From assembly GCA_023381565.1 (NCBI GenBank), contig JAMCRR010000148.1, positions 46,142 to 110,141 of the forward strand: a DNA stretch of 64,000 bases. Direction: 5' to 3'. Numbering within the stretch: the first letter of the stretch is position 1; the number at the start of each line of letters is the position of its first letter. Source of the stretch: Chloroflexota bacterium. GTDB taxonomy: Bacteria > Chloroflexota > Anaerolineae > Anaerolineales > Anaerolineaceae. Positions 9,110 through 17,916 of this stretch are shown here, one piece after another. Under the pieces are notes generated by a model. The model saw nothing but the letters and a program-made list of their open reading frames with translations, did no database searches and was not told the DNA's origin. The translations under genes were made by a program, and so were the position numbers.

Positions 9110-9922
9110 CTACCCTTGGACTGCAGTCGGCTCGTAGTAGCCCCAGTAGTTAAGTACCGAAGAGATAATGCTCCCTTCGATTTCCGTGAGTCTTGGATCC
9201 TCATATTGTCGAGGTCGAGCCACGTCAATGGTGAGGCGCTCCATGACTTTGCCGGGCCCCTTGGTCATGATGTAGATTGTGTCTGCCAGGTAGACCGCTT
9301 CCCGCACCGAATGGGTTACGAAGAGAATGGTCTGCTTGGTCTTCTGCCAGAGTTCCAGGAGCTCCCTCCGCAAGAACCTGGCATTCACCTCATCCAGGGT
9401 GCTGAAGGGCTCATCCATCAGTAAAGAGGTTGGATCGATCGCCATCGCACGGGCAATCGCAGCTCGCTTGCGTTGCCCACCGGAGAGATTGCCCGGCCAT
9501 GTATCGGCATACTGCCCGATGCCGCACAACCCCAGAAAATGTTCCACGAGTCCATCCCATTCAGACTTAGGGATCGCCGCAGATTTGAGCGCTAGCTCGA
9601 TGTTCTGCCGCACCGACCTCCAAGGAAGAAGGCGGTCATCCTGGAATACATATCCAATTCGGGGGAGCTTACCGGATGCCATCTGGCCATCATTGAAAAC
9701 CACGTCTCCGTCAATGGTTACCCGTCCCTTCGAGGGGACGAACAGACCGCTGAGAATGTTGAGAAGGGTCGACTTTCCGCAACCGCTTGGACCGAGGATG
9801 CAGGCAAATTCTGACCGCTTAACGGAGAGTGACGCTCCATCAAGGGCCAGGAGGTTGCTTTGTGGGTATGAGAAGAAGACATCCTCGATATTGATAAAAT
9901 GATCACTGGGCACTACAGTCAT
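9110..9922 (-). CDS. ABC transporter ATP-binding protein (SsuB/TauB type)
   Basis: 270-residue ATPase. Walker A GPSGCGKST, Q-loop YVFQDDRLLPW, signature LSGGQRKRAAIARAMA, Walker B SLLMDEPFSTLD and switch His in FVTHSVREAVYLAD are all visible, so it should be active. The first 15-20 residues precede the core beta-strand. GGAGGAAAT lies just upstream of the ATG. It energises the importer formed with the permeases at 8267 and 10033 and the binding protein at 11110. Confidence 0.92.
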   Translation of the reverse strand: MTVVPSDHFINIEDVFFSYPQSNLLALDGASLSVKRSEFACILGPSGCGKSTLLNILSGLFVPSKGRVTIDGDVVFNDGQMASGKLPRIGYVFQDDRLLPWRSVRQNIELALKSAAIPKSEWDGLVEHFLGLCGIGQYADTWPGNLSGGQRKRAAIARAMAIDPTSLLMDEPFSTLDEVNARFLRRELLELWQKTKQTILFVTHSVREAVYLADTIYIMTKGPGKVMERLTIDVARPRQYEDPRLTEIEGSIISSVLNYWGYYEPTAVQG

Positions 9923-10032
9923 ATTTCCTCCGATAACAAGTTTGGCATCTTCGGGTGCTACACTTGAAGATCTTTACGTTATCGCGTTCTTCAAGAGAAT
10001 CGCTTTTCTGAAACAACTTTCTGATCTACAGG

Positions 10033-10833
10033 TTATTTCCGCCATCGGAATACGACCCGCTCGAGCGGACGCAGAATCCCATACTCCACGATCATAACCA
10101 TGAGCATGAAAAAGATCGACCACACAATCAATCGCTTGGTTGAGAAGAAGGCGTACGCCCGTTTATATTGATATCCAATACCGTTCTGAGCTGAGAATAG
10201 TTCCGCCAGGACTACGACCTTCCAGGCCAACGCATGGACATTGCGAAATGCCGAAAAGAGATGCGGCGCCATATCAGGAATAGCCTGATGCCAGAGACGG
10301 TCAAACCAACTGAACCTGAACACTTCGGTCATTTCTGTGAGGTGGGCATCAATACTGTTCAGGCCGGCCAGGAGGCTGATGGACACAAATGGGAAAACTG
10401 TACCCGCAATTGCCATGTAGACCCCTAAATCTGACAGGCTGAAGACCATCAGGCTGATGAGGCAAAATGCCAGCGCTGGCGTGGATAGAGCGATGAACAC
10501 ATAGGGCCTGGTGAATCGATCCCACCACTTCGATTTATGCATTAGGAAGGCCGCAGTGAGCCCGGCGATATAACCGATAAAAAGCCCGATGAACAGCCTG
10601 CTCGCTGTGGCTGCCAGATTGGAATATGTCGCTGGATTGCAGACGGTTTCGACGAAAAAAACCCAGGTTTCGGCAGGAGAAGACAGCCAATCCGTCTTGT
10701 CCCATAGTAGTTGCCAAGCAAGAAGCGTTACAGCGACCAAGCCGGCTATTAGCAGTGCGCGCTTCACCTGCATGCCACTGATTTTGAATGACCGGTCACG
10801 CGGACCCGTCAATACAGCATTTTGTGCAGACAT
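10033..10833 (-). CDS. ABC transporter permease (SsuC/TauC type), second subunit
   Basis: 266-residue permease, paralogous to but well diverged from the one at 8267. Six predicted transmembrane segments; the coupling-loop region reads LTEMTEVFRFSWFDRLWHQAIPDMAPHLFSAFRNVHALAWKVVVLAELF. It is separated from the ATPase gene by 110 bp and from the binding-protein gene by 276 bp. The latter gap contains a stem-loop (11042-11086). Confidence 0.9.
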   Translation of the reverse strand: MSAQNAVLTGPRDRSFKISGMQVKRALLIAGLVAVTLLAWQLLWDKTDWLSSPAETWVFFVETVCNPATYSNLAATASRLFIGLFIGYIAGLTAAFLMHKSKWWDRFTRPYVFIALSTPALAFCLISLMVFSLSDLGVYMAIAGTVFPFVSISLLAGLNSIDAHLTEMTEVFRFSWFDRLWHQAIPDMAPHLFSAFRNVHALAWKVVVLAELFSAQNGIGYQYKRAYAFFSTKRLIVWSIFFMLMVMIVEYGILRPLERVVFRWRK

Positions 10834-11041
10834 TGCTAATTACACCTCGCAGTCATTAGTGTCATTCAGGTCTCACACGGCAGCTTACAGCTCAAGCGCC
10901 ACCTTAGTGGTTGCAGTCGTGATTGGTTCCCAAAGGCCTTGGGTCCACGTATTGAGCTAACGATACCATCCCTGACTCAACCCGAGCTTTGGGCGACCTT
11001 TCCTTCTAGCAAATGCAACAATGTCGAGCTCGATGGATCGA

Positions 11042-11086
11042 TCAAAATCTGACCGCGGGTCGAGCTCGTGCCCGTGTCGATTTTGA
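11042..11086 (-). other. Stem-loop between binding-protein and permease genes
   Basis: TCAAAATC (11042-11049) pairs with GATTTTGA (11079-11086). Inside, CGGG pairs with CCCG around a self-complementary CGAGCTCG. The structure sits about 24 nt after the stop of the binding protein gene in the direction of transcription and could protect or attenuate the mRNA. No U-run follows. GTCGAGCTCG also occurs as a direct repeat at 11023-11032 and 11059-11068. Confidence 0.45.
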
Positions 11087-11109
11087 ACGTTGAAGAGGTG
11101 GTTTATCCA

Positions 11110-12150
11110 TTACTTTCCAAGGAGTGTATCAAGTCTCACGACGGAGTTCTCTGGAACAGATGTGATGACATTGCCAATCTGTGCAGCATAATTGTCGAAG
11201 TCAATCCCTGCTTGCACGTCTTCTTCCGTCCAGCTGTTGGTGAAGTATTCGGTCTTAGCAACGAGATCCACAAACCCCTGCATGACTTTTGGTTCCTCGA
11301 TGCCGAATACATCGGGGAAAGGAGGTTGGGCCAATCGGCTGGGATCTGCTTTGATCCAGGCAAGCGCATCGTCCCAGGCCCCCATCACTCCGCGCGCCAG
11401 GTCGGGATGACTAACCAGCCAATCTTCGTAGGCGCACATCGAGATGTTCAAGATATGGCCGCCGTGCTTAGCCGTCCACTCCTCACCAGCAGGTCCCCAG
11501 GCGCTCTTCGTTCCATAGGTGAACTGAGAAATCAGAATTTCCGGCTGCCCGAGGAAGATCGCATCCAAATCGCCTCGATTGAGAAGCCGCATTAGCGCCG
11601 ATTCATCGACCAATTGAAGGTTATAGTCCTTTTCAATGTCGATATTGTGGAAAGCTTTGAGTTGGATCTCGGCGGCTGTCATCGTACCCGACTCCAACCC
11701 ATCTTGCCCAACGAGTTTACCTCTCAAATCTTCGGCTGTCTGATAAGGACTATCTCCTCGGACCACGAGTGTGGCATCCTGTGTTGCAATCGGATAAAAG
11801 GTGCTGATCTTGTACCCCTGGCTTCTCAGCAACGCCGGTGTGATAAGATCGCAGTCGAACGAAACATCAGCGTTCCTCTGCAGCATAGACTGAATTGAAG
11901 CATCTCCACCAACCTGAAGGTACTCCCCTTGGAATCCATTGGATTTGTCGAAACCTTGATCCTTGATGATCTGGGCCACCGCAGTTGTTATGCCGCCATC
12001 AAGCGCCTGGATCTTGACAATCGGAAGCTTAGCCTCCGTGGGCTTTGCCGTGGGTCCAGCCACCGATTGGGGTGCTTGAGCGCACGCGGCTAATAGTACT
12101 ATCAGAAGCAGTGAGTTGACGAAAAGGTGCAGCTTAGTTTGCGATTTCAT
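11110..12150 (-). CDS. ABC transporter substrate-binding lipoprotein (NMT1/SsuA-like)
   Basis: 346 residues with a lipoprotein signal peptide (LIVLLAAC, lipid-anchored Cys about residue 23). The body resembles nitrate/sulfonate/taurine/thiamine-precursor binding proteins: KIQALDGGITTAVAQIIKDQGFDKSNGFQGEYLQVGGDASIQSMLQRNADVSFD and YQTAEDLRGKLVGQDGLESGTM. GGAGGTC lies before the ATG. It is the expected ligand-capture component for the permeases and ATPase downstream. The ligand cannot be read; a small anion or amino-acid-like molecule is typical for the family. Confidence 0.88.
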   Translation of the reverse strand: MKSQTKLHLFVNSLLLIVLLAACAQAPQSVAGPTAKPTEAKLPIVKIQALDGGITTAVAQIIKDQGFDKSNGFQGEYLQVGGDASIQSMLQRNADVSFDCDLITPALLRSQGYKISTFYPIATQDATLVVRGDSPYQTAEDLRGKLVGQDGLESGTMTAAEIQLKAFHNIDIEKDYNLQLVDESALMRLLNRGDLDAIFLGQPEILISQFTYGTKSAWGPAGEEWTAKHGGHILNISMCAYEDWLVSHPDLARGVMGAWDDALAWIKADPSRLAQPPFPDVFGIEEPKVMQGFVDLVAKTEYFTNSWTEEDVQAGIDFDNYAAQIGNVITSVPENSVVRLDTLLGK

Positions 12151-12244
12151 ATTGGACCTCCATCCTTAAGTTAGTGGTTAGTTAAATATTGTGACATCCA
12201 ATACTGATGCTGCTTCAATCATGTTTTACCGAACATGGAACCCT

Positions 12245-13312
12245 CTACACAATGTAAACATCGTTCGGATACTCTCCCAGATAGCGATCCCTCCGATCCA
12301 CGATTGCGGTCACCACATTTTGACCCTCCTTCATTCGTTCAGCGATTTTCATTGCCACGAAGACATTTGCACCTGATGACATACCGCAGTAAATTCCTTC
12401 TTCCGCACAAAGGCGATTTGCCATGGCTCTTGCATCTTCAGCATTAATCCCAAAGAATTCGTCAGGATAACCCGCATCAAACATTTCCTCATTGATAGAT
12501 TTCTCAGTCTGCCATTTCTTAAGGCCCATCCAATCGATCATTTGGCGGCGCAATGTAGATAGCTCGTACTCGCCTTTTTGGGATTCGGGTTTCTGTAGCT
12601 GGTAATAAGACTCGCTTCCATAAGGAATAACCCCAAAAGTAAAAGGATTTACCCCTTTTTCTTTGAGGGCCATGGCCACACCATACAAAGTTGCGCCAGA
12701 ACCCACCGAGCATCCCCAGGCGTCAATTTTCCCGTCTAATTGATCGTAAAGCTCATAGCCAATGCCCATTTGACCGATGTAGTTATATTTGTTGTAAATC
12801 TGATCGACCCATACGGCATCAGGATTTTCCTCTTCTAAACGACTCATATGGGCTTTACCTGCAATGACCCAAGATAGTTCTTGAGACTCCTCCGGTATCT
12901 GCTTGATTATTTCTTCACTTAGAAAATCAGAGGGTGATGAGCATTCGCACACTTCTGCACCGTATGCTCCGATGATCTTTAACCTTGTGCTGGATCCGCG
13001 TAGTAAGGGCTTATAAACACAAAAAATTGCTTTATATCCCTTTACCGCACTTACAAAAGCCAGTGCCGGAGCGGTATTGCCAGCCGAAGCATCGCAGACT
13101 ATCCCACCGGGCTTTAGCTTTTTATGATTCCAGGTAAGTCCTTTCTCAGCCGCCTCAACCATTGACAATGCCATTCGATCTTTGTAACTTCCACTGGGAT
13201 GTAAATATTCAAGTTTGACAAAAACATTCGCTGGCACATCTTTAGCCACTTTATTTAATTTCAAGAGTGGTGTATTCCCGATCAATTCCAGCATGTTATT
13301 GATATATTTCAT
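12245..13312 (-). CDS. Cysteine synthase family PLP enzyme, second copy
   Basis: 355-residue fold-type II PLP enzyme. Visible: LIGNTPLLKLNKV, PLP lysine in GSYKDRMALS, DASAGNTAPALAFVSAVKGYKAIF, GSGATLYGVAMALKEKG and GMSSGANVF. It is much diverged from the copy at 3912 and less GC-rich. It begins the minus-strand transcript that continues into the binding-protein gene 94 bp on, and is divergent from the D-amino-acid-type PLP enzyme at 13643. The phosphate loop has GSGAT in place of the commoner GTGGT, hinting at a specialised beta-substitution or elimination rather than housekeeping cysteine synthesis. Confidence 0.82.
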   Translation of the reverse strand: MKYINNMLELIGNTPLLKLNKVAKDVPANVFVKLEYLHPSGSYKDRMALSMVEAAEKGLTWNHKKLKPGGIVCDASAGNTAPALAFVSAVKGYKAIFCVYKPLLRGSSTRLKIIGAYGAEVCECSSPSDFLSEEIIKQIPEESQELSWVIAGKAHMSRLEEENPDAVWVDQIYNKYNYIGQMGIGYELYDQLDGKIDAWGCSVGSGATLYGVAMALKEKGVNPFTFGVIPYGSESYYQLQKPESQKGEYELSTLRRQMIDWMGLKKWQTEKSINEEMFDAGYPDEFFGINAEDARAMANRLCAEEGIYCGMSSGANVFVAMKIAERMKEGQNVVTAIVDRRDRYLGEYPNDVYIV

Positions 13313-13642
13313 CAGTCTGCCGCCAGTTTTATGATCCTAAGGAAATTTGATTGAATAGGAATAAGAGATGGTTTACTCGATAGCCATTCGTTCGCGGTAT
13401 TGCCAAAGAAACAGAGTGACTGCCAGGGTTTCATGAATGGTTTCTTCCAGCCGGACGAATGACCCTAACTGTAATCAGAGCAACTTATGGACAAGATACA
13501 ATGGAGTATCGGATATTTATACGATTAAGTAGTTGTATCAAGGATATATTTATATTATAATAAAAATATCCAAAAGTCAAGTTACAATTTATCAAGATTT
13601 TTCTCTTGAACCGTATGGGTAATCCACAAGTTAGGAGACAGG
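13313..13642. other. Divergent intergenic control region
   Basis: 330 bp between two divergent PLP-enzyme genes, AT-rich toward the plus-strand gene. It contains the promoter and inverted repeat listed next. Upstream of the minus-strand gene I found no equally good promoter; TTGATA followed by TAAATA at 16 bp on the minus strand is only a weak candidate. Confidence 0.5.
13533..13571 (+). promoter_or_regulatory. Promoter overlapped by inverted repeat (candidate GntR operator)
   Basis: TTGTAT (13533-13538), a 17-bp spacer and perfect TATAAT (13556-13561) make a plus-strand promoter for the gene at 13643. It is covered by an imperfect inverted repeat, GGATATATTTAT (13542-13553) against ATAAAAATATCC (13560-13571), with 11 of 12 positions pairing. 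A third copy of the arm, GGATATTTAT, is at 13511-13520. The GntR/FCD regulator at 14805 is the obvious candidate to bind here (inference). Confidence 0.5.
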
Positions 13643-14734
13643 ATGATTGAAATAGGCTGGGACCTCGAGAAACTCGATACGCCATCATTGTGGGTTGATT
13701 TAAATTTGATGGAGCAAAATATCCATCGCCTGTCCGAATATATGCGCTCTGCCGGTGTTGCCTGGAGGCCACATACAAAAGGGATTAAAATTCCTGCAAT
13801 TGCCCACAAATTATTAGATGCAGGGGCAATTGGGATTACCTGTTCCAAGCTCAGTGAAGCCGAGGTGATGGCAAAGGGTGGGATTCGAGATATTCTGGTT
13901 GCGAATCAGGTCGTTGGATCATTGAAGATCGCCCGCCTGGTAAACCTTCGTCGCCATGCGGATGTTATGGTGGCAATTGATGACTTTCAAAATGCTAAGG
14001 AAATATCCCACGCAGCTGAGTTTCTCGGAGTTAAAATACGGGTATTAATCGAGTTGGACATCGGGATGTACCGCTCCGGAATACAACCGGGAGAAGAAAC
14101 AGTCAATTTCGCCAGAAAAATTTCTACCCTTCCCGGGATTACCCTTTCTGGTCTTATGGGGTGGGAAGGGCATGTCACGAAAATCGAAGATCCCTCCGAA
14201 AAGCAACGCCAAACCGAGAAAGCAGTTTATTCATTGGTAGAGGCGGCTGAATCTTGCCGTGCAGTTGGGCTAGAGATACCCATTGTGAGCTGCGGCGGCA
14301 CAGGGAGTTATCGGATCTCAGCCAACATACCCGGGGTTACTGAAATTCAAGCGGGCGGGGGCATTTTCGGTGATTTAACCTATGAGAAATGGGGGGCAGA
14401 CATTGATTGTTCGCTCTTTATCTTATCAACAATCTGCAGTCACACAAGGGTAGATCATGCTGTGCTTGACGCCGGCCGTAAGGCGATGAACGTAGAACAC
14501 ACTATGCCAGGGGTAAAAGATCTTCCTGGGGCGCGAATCGCACAAATTAATGCCGAACATTGCGTCCTGGATCTACCAAAGGAAATCGGCAGTCAGCTAA
14601 GGATGGGTGATAAAGTCAATTTCATTGCTGGGTATGAAGATATGACGCTGATCCTCCATGATAAGATTTATGGGATCCGGGACGATAAGGTGGAAGTGAT
14701 TTGGGATATTCAAGGCAGGGGCAAGCTAACTTAA
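13643..14734 (+). CDS. DSD1 / D-threonine aldolase-like PLP enzyme (alanine racemase fold)
   Basis: 363-residue fold-type III PLP enzyme. The N-terminal TPSLWVDLNLMEQNI, the PLP lysine in RPHTKGIK (about K46), the barrel strands LIELDIGMYRSGI and GLMGWEGH, and SCGGTGSY for phosphate binding are visible. Relatives cleave D-threonine or dehydrate D-serine using a metal held by a His and a Cys/Asp in a PNHxC motif near the C terminus. Here the equivalent stretch reads GYEDMTLILHD, so the His is Tyr. A metal-independent lyase, racemase or dehydratase on a D-amino acid is therefore more likely. AGGAGA precedes the ATG. Probably co-transcribed with the GntR gene 70 bp downstream. Confidence 0.8.
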   Translation: MIEIGWDLEKLDTPSLWVDLNLMEQNIHRLSEYMRSAGVAWRPHTKGIKIPAIAHKLLDAGAIGITCSKLSEAEVMAKGGIRDILVANQVVGSLKIARLVNLRRHADVMVAIDDFQNAKEISHAAEFLGVKIRVLIELDIGMYRSGIQPGEETVNFARKISTLPGITLSGLMGWEGHVTKIEDPSEKQRQTEKAVYSLVEAAESCRAVGLEIPIVSCGGTGSYRISANIPGVTEIQAGGGIFGDLTYEKWGADIDCSLFILSTICSHTRVDHAVLDAGRKAMNVEHTMPGVKDLPGARIAQINAEHCVLDLPKEIGSQLRMGDKVNFIAGYEDMTLILHDKIYGIRDDKVEVIWDIQGRGKLT

Positions 14735-14804
14735 TTCGCAACACATTGACCCGCAAGTACAGCCCGCCAAGCCTGATGCACTCCTGGGAGGGAAGGGAAA
14801 AAAC

Positions 14805-15470
14805 ATGAAATTATCACCAATTGACGGAGAGAAGGAAAAATACCAGAGTCTACGCCAGCGTTTGCAGGAGGCGATTAAACACGCCATCATCACTTGTGAG
14901 CTTGCTCCCGGTGCACCCATCCGTGAGGGGGATCTTGCTGAACGTTATGGTGTCAGTAAGACGCCGGTAAGAGAAGCGCTTACCTCGCTGTTGCAAAATA
15001 AATTTGTCGATTACACCCCCAACCGCGGTTTCACAGTCTCGTCAATTTCAATCAGTGACGTGCAGGAGATCTATGAAGCCCGCACTTTCTATGAGACGGG
15101 ATTATTCCGGCTTGCCCTCCGATGCCTCTCCGACGCAGATATCCGCCAACTCATGGAATTGAATGAGGTATCTTTCAACCAGGAGGATCCCGAATCGATC
15201 GCCGTGTACCTGCAAGCTAACACTGATTTTCACATGTGTATCGCCAAAGCATCAAGAAACAGCCGCCTTGTTCATCATTATCAGGCAATTTTGGATGAAG
15301 CCCAACGGTTGATGTACATGGACCTTATCCATAACAACGTGCTTCTTACATGGCACGGCAATCACGAACGCATCATCAACGCAATACGCAATCAAGATGA
15401 GGTGGCCGGAGTTAACGCCATTCGAGAAATCATCACCAATCAGAAATTACGGAACTTCGGTCCAGGTTAG
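14805..15470 (+). CDS. GntR-family transcriptional regulator, FCD (FadR) subfamily
   Basis: 221 residues. The N-terminal winged helix shows the family signature (GAPIREGDLAERYGVSKTPVREALTSLLQNKFVDYTPNRGFTV, about residues 38-80). The C-terminal all-helical FCD domain carries likely metal or effector ligands D and H in NTDFHMCIA, and His residues near HHYQ and WHGNHERI. Such proteins are usually repressors released by a carboxylate or amino-acid-like ligand. GGGAGGGAAGGG precedes the ATG. It likely controls the divergent promoters in 13313-13642. Confidence 0.88.
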   Translation: MKLSPIDGEKEKYQSLRQRLQEAIKHAIITCELAPGAPIREGDLAERYGVSKTPVREALTSLLQNKFVDYTPNRGFTVSSISISDVQEIYEARTFYETGLFRLALRCLSDADIRQLMELNEVSFNQEDPESIAVYLQANTDFHMCIAKASRNSRLVHHYQAILDEAQRLMYMDLIHNNVLLTWHGNHERIINAIRNQDEVAGVNAIREIITNQKLRNFGPG

Positions 15471-15748
15471 GATTCGTCATCGAGCGTTTTTTCGGAGAGG
15501 CTTTATCGAGGGAACCCGGCACTGGCGGCTCACTCGATGAAGTCGAGGCGGTCACCCCAAAAAGCACTGGAACATATTTGCTCGGTTGGCGTAGCGCTAT
15601 CACCCTGTACAGTCCCTGCCGCAGGGCCTCCCACCTTGGAGAATTCGAAGCGGGTATGGAGATGGACGTTGCTTCTCTAGTGATGCTGCCTTGAGCGCGG
15701 GAGTATCAGGATCGAAACAGGAATTAGCGGCGAGCACAGTCCCACTTT
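15471..15748. other. Convergent intergenic region
   Basis: 278 bp between the GntR gene and the convergent end of the subtilase gene. There is a T6 run at about 15487-15492, but no good stem before it. A short plus-frame open stretch can be read across the region but has no start or recognisable motif. No feature can be assigned. Confidence 0.4.
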
Positions 15749-17902
15749 CTACGGCCCGATATACACGCCGCGCGTCGAGGTGAAGCTGTCATAAAATTCC
15801 GTCCCCGAGATGCCTGAAGCAATCCTTTGCGGTCCAAACTGGATTTGCTCCACGCGCAGGCTGCCGTTCGCGACCCCCGATCGCGTTCCCAGCAGACTGC
15901 CGTCGACCCACAGGCTCAGGCTCCCGTCTTTGCCAGAGGATGTGCTGGCAGCCTGCCACCCGATTTCGATGGCGTGGCTGGTGTTGCTGATGGTGTACCA
16001 GCCGGTAGCCTGCTCCCGGTTGTTATTCGTATTCACAAGCCCGCGCACCTGGTAGTTCCCCGATGCTAATTGGATCTGCACGCGCATCACCACCATCCCG
16101 CCGGCAGAAACCCCAGCGAACAGGTCGTGCGTTTTCTTGCTGCCGATCTTCACCCCATTCGGGGCGAAGAGGAACCTGGCGTTGTAGTTGTTTTCAGCCT
16201 GCGGAGAACGATCGATCAAGAAGGCAGGCGTGGTGCCGGAGATGTTCGCCCGCATCCCGAAGCTTTCGCTCAACGCGGCCGTTCCGGTCACGCTCAACTG
16301 TCCTGCCCCGTCGGTCAGCGATGACCAGGCGGTGAAATCGCCGCTTTCAAATCCATCAGAGAAGATCATTCCCTGGTCCTGGGTTGGCGAAGGTGTGGGC
16401 GTCGGGCTGGGAGCAGCGGTCGGGGTGAAGGTGGGGGAGGGAGAAGGATCTGCCGTCGCGGTAGGGGTAAGCGTTGATGTTGGGTCTGCTGTAGGGGTTG
16501 AGGTTGACGTCGGTGAGGCGTTGCCGGCATTTTGCAACCACTGGTAAGCAGCCATAATATCCAACCGCCCATAGCCAACATCGTTATCCGGGCCGGCCGG
16601 GCCCAGGTCAACGGCGCTGCCTGCCAGGGCGGCTGACTGCAAGTCGGCGCTCGCGTTGGGAAACGCGCTGAGCAGCAAGGCAAGCCCCCCCGAAACCTGA
16701 GGGGCGGCAATTGAGGTTCCGGTGGTGTTCGTATAGAACCCATACAGGTCCGTGGTGCGGATGTCGACCCCTGGCGCTACGATTTCAGGGTAAATGGACA
16801 GCGATTCGCCGCAAGAAGAAGGACCGCGGCTGCTGTATAGATACAGATTATCCACGTTGTCCGTAGCCCCGACTGCCAGAGCCTCAGGGTAATTTGCCGG
16901 GCTGACGCTCGTCGACCCCGATGGCCCGAAGTTGCCTGCGGCAAACACAGGTAGGATGCCTGCGACACGCAGAGCCTGCAAGTCGAGCTGGAATTGCAGG
17001 TCGCAGCCCGGCCCGCTCAGTGTCCACGAATTGTTGACTACATTGGGTGCGTCTACCGAATCGGGGTTCCCGTCCGGGTCTATCAGCCATTGAAAGCCCT
17101 GGTGGATGGCGGTTGCGGTAGCACCGCCCTGATCGTTGAAGATCTTCACGGCGATCCATTTCGCCTGGGGAGCAACCCCAATGGCGGAACCTCCAGAGCT
17201 GTCTCCGACCATGACGCCCATGGTCCAGGTGCCGTGACCGCTTAAATCGACCGGAGAAGAGGGATGCTGGCCGTAGGGATCGTACCAGCTATTCATCCCG
17301 CCGCGCCACTGCGCCGAGAGGTCCGGATGTGAGAGATCCACGCCGGTATCCATTGAAGCAACTACCATCCCCTGCCCGTGCCAACCCAGGTCCCATAACG
17401 CTGGAGCGTTGATGACTGCCAGGTTTTGCTCGGCGAGAGCGGTGTCTGGCAGAGCGCTCGTTTCAGCGCTGATCTCATCCGCGACAATAGACCTTACGTC
17501 TGGTAGGGAAGCCAGATCCACGATCGTGGCTGCGGTTGCAGTCACTGATAGACCGTTGAACACCCAGAGGGGCAGGTAGCTGACAACCAAACCCTGGCTT
17601 TGACGGGCCCGGAGCCAGGAGATGATTGTTTTTTGGGCTGCCTGAGCCGTGGCTTGCAGAGTTTTCACCACAGCTCTCAGATTGGCATTGCGATCTGGAC
17701 CGCCAATTTTTGAAAGGGCGGCCTGGATACGCAGGGTGACGACTACTGTGTGCATGTCGTCTGGCATCCCGGCTGCCAGGGCAGCCTGCAACTCAGGGGA
17801 GATCTTATCGATGCCATCCTTCGGCCCGCTTGCCAGCGCGCCCCCGCCGGTTGCGGATAGTAACAGCCCCAGGATAACAAGCAGTGGAATGATTCTGCGC
17901 AT
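15749..17902 (-). CDS. Secreted S8 subtilisin-family serine protease with DGFESG C-terminal module
   Basis: 717 residues. Order: signal peptide (ends near ALA, about 25), inhibitor-like propeptide, subtilase domain with Asp in VASMDTGVDLSHPDL (about 184), His in DLSGHGTWTMG (about 222), oxyanion Asn in VVNNSW and Ser in TGTSIAAPQVSGG (about 398), a Pro/Thr/Ser linker (about 460-510), then a beta-rich module of about 200 residues beginning MIFSDGFESGDFTAWS and ending YDSFTSTRGVYIGP. The same module ends the multicopper-oxidase-like protein at 19563. The triad is complete, so an active extracellular protease is expected. Last gene of the exported-protein cluster. It could process its neighbours (inference). 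Confidence 0.9.
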   Translation of the reverse strand: MRRIIPLLVILGLLLSATGGGALASGPKDGIDKISPELQAALAAGMPDDMHTVVVTLRIQAALSKIGGPDRNANLRAVVKTLQATAQAAQKTIISWLRARQSQGLVVSYLPLWVFNGLSVTATAATIVDLASLPDVRSIVADEISAETSALPDTALAEQNLAVINAPALWDLGWHGQGMVVASMDTGVDLSHPDLSAQWRGGMNSWYDPYGQHPSSPVDLSGHGTWTMGVMVGDSSGGSAIGVAPQAKWIAVKIFNDQGGATATAIHQGFQWLIDPDGNPDSVDAPNVVNNSWTLSGPGCDLQFQLDLQALRVAGILPVFAAGNFGPSGSTSVSPANYPEALAVGATDNVDNLYLYSSRGPSSCGESLSIYPEIVAPGVDIRTTDLYGFYTNTTGTSIAAPQVSGGLALLLSAFPNASADLQSAALAGSAVDLGPAGPDNDVGYGRLDIMAAYQWLQNAGNASPTSTSTPTADPTSTLTPTATADPSPSPTFTPTAAPSPTPTPSPTQDQGMIFSDGFESGDFTAWSSLTDGAGQLSVTGTAALSESFGMRANISGTTPAFLIDRSPQAENNYNARFLFAPNGVKIGSKKTHDLFAGVSAGGMVVMRVQIQLASGNYQVRGLVNTNNNREQATGWYTISNTSHAIEIGWQAASTSSGKDGSLSLWVDGSLLGTRSGVANGSLRVEQIQFGPQRIASGISGTEFYDSFTSTRGVYIGP

Positions 17903-17916
17903 GATTGCCTCGATTT

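Noticed and set aside
16370-16520. Repeat-like tract resembling a microsatellite or CRISPR-like array
   Set aside because: It is the degenerate coding sequence of the Pro/Thr/Ser linker of the subtilase. Unit lengths vary and there are no spacers.
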